64,000 nucleotides of DNA from NCBI RefSeq assembly GCF_002836355.1, contig NZ_PJCA01000027.1, forward strand, positions 496,281-560,280, in the 5' to 3' direction. Below the pieces are notes generated by a model that did not search any database, was not told the DNA's origin, and was given only the letters and a program-made list of their open reading frames with translations. This stretch comes from Moritella sp. Urea-trap-13 (GTDB lineage Bacteria > Pseudomonadota > Gammaproteobacteria > Enterobacterales > Moritellaceae). Shown piece after piece: positions 37,174-44,954 of the stretch. Every line of letters starts with the position of its first letter. The first letter of the stretch is position 1. A program made the position numbers and the translations under genes.

Positions 37174-38772
37174 TTATACAGTGCGTAGTTCACGACGTAG
37201 AATCTTACCTACGGCGGTTTTTGGTAACTCATCCATAAACACGATTTGTTTCGGTACTTTGTATGCAGTTAAAAATTCTTTACAGTGTGAAATGACATCT
37301 TCTTCAGCAAGATCTGGGTTTTGTTTTGATTTAACGATGAATGCTTTAACCGCTTCACCGGTTTTTTCTAGTGGAACACCAATCACTGCCGCTTCTAGAA
37401 TACCTGAGTGGTTAGCTAAAATCTCTTCGACTTCGTTGGGATAAACATTAAACCCTGAAACGATGATCATGTCTTTTTTACGATCGACAATCTTGTAATA
37501 GCCATTTTCTAGTTGTTCCGCAATATCCCCTGTTTTGAAGAAACCATCGCTGGTCATGACTTCAGCGGTAGCGGCTTCACTATGCCAGTAACCTTGCATC
37601 ACTTGCGGGCCGCGAACGGATAATTCACCGGCAAGACCTGCCGCTACTTCATTGTTATTGTCATCCAGTAGCTTAATCTCAGTGCCGGGCAGGGCAGCAC
37701 CAATCGAGCCTATTAAGGTTTCTCCTGGGCGGTTAAACGTCACTACTGGCGCGGTTTCAGATAAACCATAACCTTCACAAATATCGCAGCCAGTCACTTC
37801 TTTCCATAACTTAGCGGTTGAACTTGTGAGTGCAGTGCCACCTGAGGTGGTTATTTTTAGTTGGCTGAAATCCAATGCTTTAAATTCAGGTTGGGTGCAT
37901 AAGCCAACAAATAAAGTGTTCAGACCTGAGAACGCCGTGAATTTAACGGTTTTAATTGCGTTGACAAAGCTCGGCATATCACGTGGGTTTGGGATTAATA
38001 CTGTGTGGGCACCCGTACTGAAGTACAGTAATAGGGTGATGTTAAATGCGTAAATATGATACAGCGGCAGTGGTGATATTAGTATTTCTTCACCTTCAGT
38101 GATCTCGTTAGTTAAACGGTGCTTAGTTTGGATGGTATTACTTAATACATTGCTGTGGCTCAGCATTGCGCCTTTGGATAAGCCCGTGGTGCCGCCAGTG
38201 TATTGTAAAACGGCTAAATCATCGATATGACAAGCAACTGGCAGGTAAGGGTTCTGCTCACCGAGTGCTATAGCATCTAGTAATGAAATGGTGTCTAGCT
38301 GTGTTGAGCCTTGTGCTTGTGGGGCTAGTAAGTCTGCTGCATGAGTAGTAATAACCGTCTTGATGTTGGTATCAGGCAGTACTTTTTCTGCAACGGGTAA
38401 TAGATCAGATAAAATGACTAACGCAGTGGCTTCTGAGTTATTAAATTGATGTAGCATCTCTCTTGGCGTATACAGCGGGTTGGTATTAACTAGGACTAAC
38501 CCTGCGCGCGTTGCACCATAAGCTACAATCGGAAATTGGGTAATACTGGGTAATTGAATTGCAATCTTATCACCAGGTTTTAGGTCAGTGTGGTTTTGTA
38601 AGTAAGATGCAAATGCGGCAGAGAGTTCATCGATCTCTTTAAAAGTAAGGGTTTTACCTAAGCAAGTATAAGCAGGTCTATTGGCATATTTTTCACACGT
38701 GTCTTGTATCAAATCAGCAATACAATTGAGTCCGTTCAATTCGATTTTTTCTACAGCAGTATTCGATAACAT
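37174..38772 (-). CDS. Long-chain fatty acid CoA ligase (FadD-like)
   Basis: A 532-residue AMP-forming ligase. The nucleotide motif is YTGGTTGLSKGA (191-202); others are EGYGLSETAPVV, KTGDIAEQLENGYYKIVDRK and the catalytic C-terminal Lys in LPKTAVGKILRREL. It activates fatty acids to acyl-CoA through acyl-AMP for beta-oxidation or lipid synthesis. It is somewhat shorter than E. coli FadD (561) and may be one of several paralogues. A FadR-like site lies about 200 bases upstream. Chain length preference is not predictable. Confidence 0.9.
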   Translation of the reverse strand: MLSNTAVEKIELNGLNCIADLIQDTCEKYANRPAYTCLGKTLTFKEIDELSAAFASYLQNHTDLKPGDKIAIQLPSITQFPIVAYGATRAGLVLVNTNPLYTPREMLHQFNNSEATALVILSDLLPVAEKVLPDTNIKTVITTHAADLLAPQAQGSTQLDTISLLDAIALGEQNPYLPVACHIDDLAVLQYTGGTTGLSKGAMLSHSNVLSNTIQTKHRLTNEITEGEEILISPLPLYHIYAFNITLLLYFSTGAHTVLIPNPRDMPSFVNAIKTVKFTAFSGLNTLFVGLCTQPEFKALDFSQLKITTSGGTALTSSTAKLWKEVTGCDICEGYGLSETAPVVTFNRPGETLIGSIGAALPGTEIKLLDDNNNEVAAGLAGELSVRGPQVMQGYWHSEAATAEVMTSDGFFKTGDIAEQLENGYYKIVDRKKDMIIVSGFNVYPNEVEEILANHSGILEAAVIGVPLEKTGEAVKAFIVKSKQNPDLAEEDVISHCKEFLTAYKVPKQIVFMDELPKTAVGKILRRELRTV

Positions 38773-38899
38773 AAATTATTCCTATCCATTAAGTTGTGTG
38801 GTGTATATTAAGTGACAGCAGATAACAGTAGTAGTTGCAACATACTTGTTACAAATAGGTTGTTGACCGGTTTTTTTTGAACGATAAATTTAAACGGTC

Positions 38900-38918
38900 G
38901 TATGATTTATTATCATAC
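38900..38918. promoter_or_regulatory. Perfect 7-5-7 palindrome, possible operator
   Basis: GTATGAT and ATCATAC are exact complements around TTATT, about 130 bases upstream of the acyl-CoA ligase start. It is a plausible binding site for a dimeric regulator; I cannot name it. Confidence 0.4.
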
Positions 38919-38969
38919 TGTGGAATTTATTGATTGCAGCGATCAATACGTTATTTTTGCATATAGATT

Positions 38970-38986
38970 AACTGGTCGGTTTAGTT
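38970..38986. promoter_or_regulatory. FadR-like binding site
   Basis: AACTGGTCGGTTTAGTT matches the idealised palindrome AACTGGTCNGACCAGTT at all but three positions; the left half is perfect. FadR represses fatty-acid degradation genes, and this lies upstream of a FadD-like gene, so site and target agree. It is rather far (about 200 bases) from the gene start. Confidence 0.45.
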
Positions 38987-39108
38987 TGTTGCGGATTTAA
39001 ATATCAGCGTAATAGCAGGTTGAGCTGTTAGCAGCTAGGCTTTTATATATCGTTTTAATTTTATTCACGTAGCATATACTAAATCATGATTTATAAGAGG
39101 CGGAATTT

Positions 39109-39519
39109 ATGGCTAAGATTAAGATAACTATCATGTTTATTTCATTTTTGATTTATCCCTTTAATAGTTTTGCAAAACAGCAAGGGGCTATCTTTTTGGG
39201 TAGTCCTATGTCTGGGTTCCAGTACCAGCAAGATGATTTGCGATTTTCTTTGGGCGTTAAAGATTTCGGCTTTGCGTTTGATCAGATGTTTAGTGTCGCA
39301 ACATTATTGCAGAAACCTAACTTGGAGCCTCTGTATGTGTATCTGGGGGCACAAGTTGTCGACGACCATAAACATAAAGTAGCAGTTCGCTCTGGTATCG
39401 GCTTTCAGCAACCATTCGAAAAAATAATATTGTATGCAGAGCTTGGTCCTAGCTTGTATGTGCTAGAGGATGTGGACATGAAACTAGAAGCGAGCGTCGG
39501 TATAAAAATAGGCTTTTAA
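39109..39519 (+). CDS. Small secreted or outer-membrane beta-strand protein
   Basis: A 136-residue protein with a signal peptide (about 1-22, ending NSFA). After it come alternating strands with aromatic ends (GAIFLGSPMSGFQYQQDDLR and KIILYAELGPSLYVLED), ending in IGIKIGF-like sequence with a C-terminal Phe, as in small outer-membrane barrels. Length would suit four to six strands. I do not recognise a family. A strong GAGGCGG site precedes the ATG. Confidence 0.65.
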   Translation: MAKIKITIMFISFLIYPFNSFAKQQGAIFLGSPMSGFQYQQDDLRFSLGVKDFGFAFDQMFSVATLLQKPNLEPLYVYLGAQVVDDHKHKVAVRSGIGFQQPFEKIILYAELGPSLYVLEDVDMKLEASVGIKIGF

Positions 39520-39572
39520 ATATACTCGCTTCGGAGGCCGTTCTTGTTGAAGTCTTGTTTAAGCAATCGCTT

Positions 39573-39911
39573 TTACAAGTCTAGATACATTAATATTGGA
39601 ATCAGAATAATATTACAAATGACAAGAGAGCTGGCCAATGTAAATATTTTTTTGACCTTGCTACAGCGATAAATAAAGTATTCATCAAAATGCCGTAAAT
39701 GCTCATTACGATGGATGTAATGAAATAATTGCATCTGTTTTGAGTAGTTACCTTCTGTTTTAAAGAATACTCGCCCATTTACTCGTTGATAAAGTAACGG
39801 GTCTATATCTCTCATGCGATAGAGTAGGCAGCGCAACGAAGATACTGCACGCGCCACATTAATTAGAGTAATCATTGAAAACGCGATAAAAATAAGATCA
39901 CTATTATTCAT
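39573..39911 (-). CDS. uspB: Universal stress protein B (UspB)
   Basis: A 112-residue inner membrane protein with two hydrophobic ends (about 5-22 and 92-110). It matches E. coli UspB: NVARAVSSLRCLLYRMRDIDPLLYQ at the N-terminal side, GRVFFKTEG, YIHRNEHLRHFDEYFIYRC and the final helix. Start ATG follows GAGGAGAG. UspB is stationary-phase induced (RpoS in E. coli) and affects ethanol sensitivity; its mechanism is unknown. In E. coli it neighbours uspA; uspA is not seen here. Confidence 0.9.
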   Translation of the reverse strand: MNNSDLIFIAFSMITLINVARAVSSLRCLLYRMRDIDPLLYQRVNGRVFFKTEGNYSKQMQLFHYIHRNEHLRHFDEYFIYRCSKVKKIFTLASSLVICNIILIPILMYLDL

Positions 39912-40295
39912 ATTCTCTCCTCAGCGAGTGCCGCACTGTACTTGTTCGTTTCATTATCCTTATTATTATTAGTTTAATATATATTTTTACTTTAGGTATG
40001 TTATGCCGAATAAAAGCTGATTATTTATATTATTAAACGATATTTTAACACCCTGTAAACACATTACAAAAACTAATCCGAAAAAATTAAAAATATACTG
40101 AATACCCGACCTTTTTCGCTTGCCTAACACGATGGTCAGGACTATTATGCCGCCTGAAATGAAGAGTAAGATATTGCGTATATGGATTTAGCCTGTCACC
40201 AATCTTTACATTATCAATCCAACTAGAGTTTATCTCTAATTATTGCGGTTTTTAGCCTTAATCACCGTTTTATATTCGTATATTATTATGAGGGT
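39912..40295. other. Intergenic region between uspB and emrD
   Basis: About 385 AT-rich bases with divergent promoters. I see no ORF, repeat or recognised operator. Confidence 0.4.
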
Positions 40296-40301
40296 ATGGT
40301 T

Positions 40302-41516
40302 GTGCTACAACAATCGTCTTCTGCCAATATGGCAAAATTACTATTTCTAATTATTATTCTGACTGCTGTTGGCCAAATGACGCAAACGATGTATGTGCCA
40401 TCAATTGCGGCGATGGCCACAGATTTTGCTGTTCAACCCACGTATTTACAAGCTGTTATGGCTGCTTATTTGATCCCTTATGGCTTATCACAGTTTATTT
40501 ATGGGCCATTATCAGATCGCATTGGCAGACGTCCTGTGATCATGGTAGGTATGCTGATATTTTTACTGGGTACATTAGGGGCGCTGTTTGCACCGTCTTT
40601 TGAATGGTTCCTATTAGCTAGTTTTATCCAAGGTTCAGGAACGGGTTGCGCGGGCGCAATGTCGCGAACGGTCACGCGTGACTGTTACGATGGTGCTGAT
40701 CTGCATAAAGCCAATAGCTTAGTTAGCATGGGGGTGATATTTTCACCGTTATTGGCGCCAGTTGTTGGTGGCTACCTTTCAATGGCGTTTGATTGGCATG
40801 CAAGTTATGTGTTCTTACTGGTTTTTGGTGCGTTAGTGACGTTAGCTATGTTTACGCTATTTGATGAAACATTGCCGAAAGAAAATCGCCGTAATGAGCG
40901 CGTTTGGACTAGCTATAGTTATGTGCTGAGTAACCGCCAATTCCAAGGTTATGTATTTTGTTTGATCGCAACATTTGCTGGTATTGCGGTATTTGAAGCG
41001 GCGGCGGGTGTATTACTCGGTAGTGTGCTAAAACTAGACCCTACAACGATCAGTTGGTTATTTGTATTACCTTTACCTGGTTATTTGTTGGGTGCCTGGT
41101 TATCGGCAACATTGTCGGTACGTATCGGTCAACGTAATTTGTTCAATATCGGTATGGCGACGTTAATCATTGGTGCGGTGGTTATTGTTATTCCAGGTAT
41201 GAGCGGACTCGTCACAGTAGTTTCCTTGATTGGTGGTGGTTTTATTTCGTTTATTGGTGCTGGCATTATATTCCCAGCAGCAACGACAGCGGCAATTCAA
41301 CCTTTCCCACACCATGCCGGAACTGCCGGTGCTATATTAGGTGGTATGCAAAATTTAGGTGCTGGTCTGGTGACATTATCTGCATCTTTGATGGGCGCAA
41401 AAGATCAATTTAATCTTGGCACTGTGATGCTGGTGGCTGCGATCTTAGTGGTTATTAGCATACTGTGGGTGCGTCGTCGCTTTGCGAGTGATGCTGCAAT
41501 GACTCCTAGCTTATAA
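40302..41516 (+). CDS. emrD: Multidrug efflux MFS transporter EmrD
   Basis: A 404-residue MFS protein with twelve helices. It matches E. coli EmrD throughout: VGQMTQTMYVPSIAAMA, GPLSDRIGRRPVIMVGM (the MFS A motif), GSGTGCAGAMSRTVTRDCYD, NSLVSMGVIFSPLLAPVVGG and FPHHAGTAGAILGGMQNLG. It is a proton-driven exporter of hydrophobic drugs and uncouplers. I prefer the GTG at 40302, seven bases after GAGGG, over the ATG at 40296 that abuts the site. It stands alone, with a hairpin downstream. Confidence 0.9.
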   Translation: MLQQSSSANMAKLLFLIIILTAVGQMTQTMYVPSIAAMATDFAVQPTYLQAVMAAYLIPYGLSQFIYGPLSDRIGRRPVIMVGMLIFLLGTLGALFAPSFEWFLLASFIQGSGTGCAGAMSRTVTRDCYDGADLHKANSLVSMGVIFSPLLAPVVGGYLSMAFDWHASYVFLLVFGALVTLAMFTLFDETLPKENRRNERVWTSYSYVLSNRQFQGYVFCLIATFAGIAVFEAAAGVLLGSVLKLDPTTISWLFVLPLPGYLLGAWLSATLSVRIGQRNLFNIGMATLIIGAVVIVIPGMSGLVTVVSLIGGGFISFIGAGIIFPAATTAAIQPFPHHAGTAGAILGGMQNLGAGLVTLSASLMGAKDQFNLGTVMLVAAILVVISILWVRRRFASDAAMTPSL

Positions 41517-41565
41517 AATAATACTCTTAGTTTATAAGAGAGTGCTTCTAGCTTATAAAGTCATA
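41503..41565. repeat. 21-bp degenerate tandem repeat at the emrD stop
   Basis: Three 21-base units start at 41503, 41524 and 41545 and share CTxCTAGCTTATAA-type sequence. The first unit contains the emrD stop codon, so the repeat extends the gene's tail into non-coding DNA. Confidence 0.75.
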
Positions 41566-41569
41566 CAGT

Positions 41570-41592
41570 GGGAACAGGGATGTTCCCGTTTT
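41570..41592 (+). terminator. Hairpin terminator after emrD
   Basis: GGGAAC (41570-41575) pairs with GTTCCC (41582-41587) over a 6-base loop and is followed by GTTTT. It also precedes the end of the convergent small gene by a few bases. Confidence 0.6.
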
Positions 41593-41594
41593 CG

Positions 41595-41810
41595 TTATTG
41601 CTGATGTGTTCGGTAATGCGGGTCTGTCCAGCAAAGTGGTAACTCTTCACCTGATAGGAAAAGTAAATCTGATTTTTTAAATGATTCAGGATCTTGTTGT
41701 TCTTCACCAACCTGATAACGACCTATTACCGTATTATGGAATAGATTAGTTAGATCATCTTGTCCTATCACTTCTATCATATCGTTATTGATTCTGTGTT
41801 TGAAAAACAT
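41595..41810 (-). CDS. Conserved small protein (71 residues)
   Basis: Starts at the ATG ending at 41810, behind GGGG; a GTG four codons earlier is the other in-frame choice. The product begins MFFKHRINNDMIEVI, has GRYQVGEEQQDPESFKKSDL and ends FLSGEELPLCWTDPHYR. Similar short proteins occur in Vibrio and Shewanella relatives, sometimes loosely labelled acetyltransferase, but this length cannot hold that fold. Soluble, function unknown. Confidence 0.75.
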   Translation of the reverse strand: MFFKHRINNDMIEVIGQDDLTNLFHNTVIGRYQVGEEQQDPESFKKSDLLFLSGEELPLCWTDPHYRTHQQ

Positions 41811-41925
41811 AATGAACCCCACTCACTTACTGTTTTCTATTAGTGATAGTATAGCTTGCGCTCACCTTTTATTTTGATTATCAGTTAAACTGCTGGTGCT
41901 AATGAACCCGTAATGTAGGTGTAAT

Positions 41926-42516
41926 ATGACTAAACCATTCTCGCAATCTTGTGAAAATAATAAACACGCGATTTTAACTGTATTAACGCGTGAGTTGATG
42001 CAATCCCAGCGAATACTGGAAGTGGGTACGGGCACTGCTCAACACGCTGTGTATTTTGCTGATAAGCTGGCGCATTTAACCTGGCAAACGAGCGACTTGG
42101 CTTGTAATCATGCGGGAATACACCATTGGTTAGATAGTGTGTCTTTAGATAACTTAAAACGCCCTTTACTATTAGACCTTAATCAACCTTGGCCGATTGA
42201 AAAAGTGGATGGTATTTTTACTGCGAACACTTTGCACATCGTCAGCTGGCCTTTAGTGAGCAATTTCTTTCACGGGGTTGGTAAGCATTTGTCATCTGGA
42301 GGCAAGTTGTGTATCTATGGTCCGTTCAACTATCTGGGACAATTTACCTGCCAGAGTAATGCTGATTTCGATGTGTGGTTAAAAGATATCGATGTTGAGC
42401 GTGGTATTCGCGATATTGAGGCGATTAATCAGCTGGCGAATGCGCAAGGCCTGACCTTGATGAATGATCATACAATGCCAGCCAATAACCGTTTATTAGT
42501 GTTTGTTAAGTTTTAG
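41926..42516 (+). CDS. DUF938 family SAM-dependent methyltransferase-like protein
   Basis: A 196-residue cytosolic protein. RILEVGTGTAQHAVYFADKL is the SAM-binding glycine motif and fits the DUF938 family; others are DLNQPWP, FTANTLHIVSW and KLCIYGPFNYLGQFTCQSN. The fold is class I methyltransferase; the substrate is unknown. A good AGGTG site lies before the ATG. Convergent with the next gene with only eight bases between. Confidence 0.88.
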   Translation: MTKPFSQSCENNKHAILTVLTRELMQSQRILEVGTGTAQHAVYFADKLAHLTWQTSDLACNHAGIHHWLDSVSLDNLKRPLLLDLNQPWPIEKVDGIFTANTLHIVSWPLVSNFFHGVGKHLSSGGKLCIYGPFNYLGQFTCQSNADFDVWLKDIDVERGIRDIEAINQLANAQGLTLMNDHTMPANNRLLVFVKF

Positions 42517-42524
42517 CGACCACA

Positions 42525-42815
42525 TTAGCGCCTTTCACAAGAGGTACATCCGCGGCAAGCTGCGCGAGTCTTACTGCTACGGTCTAGCCGACCTCGTTGC
42601 ACTTTACAGTAAGCGTTTTTTAAACAACGGCGATAATCAAACCAGTCTTGCGGTTTTGTTAAGAGCACATAGCCGTTGAAGCGTTTGAGTAAATCATCCT
42701 GCCATTCATGTATTAAGCCACTGTCAAAACCAATCTCAAAGAAGTCTAATAATGCCGGAATACTTGCTAGGTGCTTTATTTTCTCGGCAATGCTGGGCTT
42801 GTTTGTTGTTTGCAT
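42525..42815 (-). CDS. NifW-like small protein
   Basis: A 96-residue protein. IPALLDFFEIGFDSGLIHEW, then LLKRFNGYV and YRRCLKNAYCKVQ match the NifW layout (DFF helix, RF helix, YR..L..AY helix). NifW stabilises nitrogenase, but no nif gene is seen here, so it is probably a NifW-like protein with another role. The C-terminus has CRGCTSC, a Cys cluster able to bind metal. Followed upstream by the DUF2431 gene on the same strand. Confidence 0.65.
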   Translation of the reverse strand: MQTTNKPSIAEKIKHLASIPALLDFFEIGFDSGLIHEWQDDLLKRFNGYVLLTKPQDWFDYRRCLKNAYCKVQRGRLDRSSKTRAACRGCTSCERR

Positions 42816-42856
42816 AACGGCCTTCTGTGTTAATTCTGCCTTAAGTTAGCTCTGTC

Positions 42857-43660
42857 TTAAGTTATGTTTAAATCAGCAAGCCACTGCGCTTCGAAATCTT
42901 TCATTCTTAAGTGCTTACGTGAACTTTCATGGGCTTGTTTATGTTGCTCTGAGGTAAATGGACCTGCTTGGCAATAATGACAACAATCATCACCTAATAT
43001 GGGCGGCTGGACTAACTGCGAACTAAGCGCTTGTACTACTTGCGATTCAGGACGCGGACTCCATACATAGGTAATACCTTTGGTATCTTTAACGTGTTTA
43101 TCACGATCGACATTACGAATTCGGTATCCAGGGAAGTTGGCAATATCGAATTTCATTTCACCGAGGTAATTTATATCGGTATTGAGTATCAACGAGTGTT
43201 CAATATTCCATTCAGAATAAGGTTTTACGTCTTTGCTGGTGATATAACACAGTTGTGGACCGGCGGGGTCGAGTAACTGCTCACTGCTATTAATTAAAAA
43301 CTGGCGTAACAGACGACGATTTAGCGTGTTAATACCAACACCTGCGCATTTGTCATTAAATTCTGTTTTAGAGGTAAACCCTGGTACTAATGGAAACTGG
43401 AAAATGACCAAATCAAAACTATGTCGGTTTATTTCAGACCAGGTTTCTGGTTGGGTGATATCAAATCCGGTTAATACTTGGCAATTATTAGCGATTAATT
43501 GTCGATAAAAATCATCACCATACTTATTTTCCAAGGTCGCAAGGGGATCGTAAATCGTTGCTGTTAATTGCGTTGGAGCATAGTGCTGAAGTAAGGCATT
43601 AGAAAATGATAAATCACCATCGCCAATCGTGAGAATGCGCCAGTTGGGATCAATATGCAT
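42857..43660 (-). CDS. DUF2431 methyltransferase-like protein with C-terminal C2H2-type finger
   Basis: A 267-residue protein. ILTIGDGDLSFSNALLQHY and ATIYDPLATLENKYG match DUF2431, the domain of yeast Bmt5, which methylates a uridine of large-subunit rRNA. FDLVIFQFPLVPGFTSKTEF and LCYITSKDVKPYSEWNIE follow. The C-terminus (about 223-250) reads CCHYCQAGPFTSEQHKQAHE with more His after, like a single C2H2/U1 zinc finger, unusual in bacteria. RNA methylation is inferred. ATG ending at 43660 is preferred to a TTG two codons earlier. Same strand as the NifW-like gene. Confidence 0.8.
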   Translation of the reverse strand: MHIDPNWRILTIGDGDLSFSNALLQHYAPTQLTATIYDPLATLENKYGDDFYRQLIANNCQVLTGFDITQPETWSEINRHSFDLVIFQFPLVPGFTSKTEFNDKCAGVGINTLNRRLLRQFLINSSEQLLDPAGPQLCYITSKDVKPYSEWNIEHSLILNTDINYLGEMKFDIANFPGYRIRNVDRDKHVKDTKGITYVWSPRPESQVVQALSSQLVQPPILGDDCCHYCQAGPFTSEQHKQAHESSRKHLRMKDFEAQWLADLNIT

Positions 43661-43790
43661 GGTCAAAGAAACTCATTAATACTATAGAGCAGGATATTAT
43701 ACGGTAGCGCAGCGATAATTTCACTTCTACAATGCCATTATCGTTATTATTTCTATACTTAGGTTAACTCTCTTGCTTAGGGGTATAGCA

Positions 43791-44954
43791 ATGAAACATA
43801 TCGCAATTGTTGTTCCTGAATTTCCTATCGCCGCTGAAACATTTGTTGTAACGGAAATACGTGCATTAGCAAAGGCGGGGCATCAAGTCACCGTATTTTG
43901 CTTTATCAAACGTGAGTCTGCAGTGACATTGCCCAGTAATGTCGCCGTGATTGATGTCAACACGGCATCAAATAAACAGGTATCGGCATTTGTTGCAAAG
44001 CACCCGTTCGAGATGACAAAGGCGTTTAATTGTGCCAAGCATCAACATGCTCTGACAACATGCGCCTTACTTATTTATGGTACTAAATTAGCTTATCTTG
44101 CCGATAAATATCATTGCGAGCACTTCCACTGCCATTTTATGCATTGCAGTCTAGCGTATACACTCGTTGCCGCTAGTTGGCTTAAGATCACCACATCGAG
44201 CGTGGAGCATGGACGTGATATTTATGAAAATAATGATGATATCCAGTTTAAATTAACGGCGTGTAGTTTCAATATCGCCGAGTGCCAAGATGTGCTGGAT
44301 AAATATCAGCAACTTGGTGCCACACATTTACATTTATTGCACAGTGGTGTCGATATATCAGGCTTTCTTGCGCATCCTGCACCGCCACATAAGCAGCTTG
44401 AATTGTTATTTTTTGGTCATTTAGTTGAGAAAAAAGGCATCGACTATGCGTTAGAAGCGTTGGCGTTGATTGCTGAAAACCAACGTCCGCACCTTGATAT
44501 TGTTGGCCAAGGCCCTGCACAAAAAAAACTCTACGACTTAATCAAAAAACTTAACTTGAAAACATTTGTGCGCTTATTAGGTTACCGTTCTCCGCACTGG
44601 ATCGCACAGGAAGGTGCTAATTATGATGGGTTTGTTGCGCCATTTTGCATCTCTGAAGATGGTGACCGTGATAGCGGACCTGTGGTATTAAAAGAAGCAA
44701 TGGCGATGGGATTACCGGTTATTACCAGTGATGTGATGGGGTGCAGCGAAATTGTGACTGAAGATACTGGATACATAGTGGCCTCTAAAGATGTGCTGGC
44801 ATTAAAGCTGGCGATTGAAGCGCTTATACAATGCCAGAATAACGTGCGTGAACAAATGCGGATCCTTGCTCGCCAGCGAGTAGAGCAATACTTTAATGCC
44901 CAAGTGCAAGCGCATCGACTATCTCATTTAATTGAAGGAGCCTGTATTAGATGA
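43791..44954 (+). CDS. Glycosyltransferase family 4 protein
   Basis: A 387-residue cytosolic glycosyltransferase, starting at the ATG at 43791 eight bases after AGGGG. The N-terminal half (VVPEFPIAAETFVVTEIRAL) resembles colanic-acid WcaL-type enzymes; the C-terminal half has the GT4 nucleotide-sugar site EAMAMGLPVITSDVMGCSEIV and FFGHLVEKKGIDYALEAL. It adds a sugar to a lipid-linked glycan at the inner face of the membrane. It overlaps the flippase gene by four bases (ATGA), so they are coupled. The sugar is unknown. Confidence 0.9.
   Translation: MKHIAIVVPEFPIAAETFVVTEIRALAKAGHQVTVFCFIKRESAVTLPSNVAVIDVNTASNKQVSAFVAKHPFEMTKAFNCAKHQHALTTCALLIYGTKLAYLADKYHCEHFHCHFMHCSLAYTLVAASWLKITTSSVEHGRDIYENNDDIQFKLTACSFNIAECQDVLDKYQQLGATHLHLLHSGVDISGFLAHPAPPHKQLELLFFGHLVEKKGIDYALEALALIAENQRPHLDIVGQGPAQKKLYDLIKKLNLKTFVRLLGYRSPHWIAQEGANYDGFVAPFCISEDGDRDSGPVVLKEAMAMGLPVITSDVMGCSEIVTEDTGYIVASKDVLALKLAIEALIQCQNNVREQMRILARQRVEQYFNAQVQAHRLSHLIEGACIR

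Larger units (their letters stand above)
38773..39108. other. Regulatory region between the acyl-CoA ligase and small envelope protein genes
   Basis: About 335 bases serving two divergent genes. It holds a FadR-like site at 38970-38986 and a perfect 7-5-7 palindrome, GTATGAT-TTATT-ATCATAC, at 38900-38918. The ribosome-binding site GAGGCGG precedes the + gene. No ORF seen. Confidence 0.5.
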
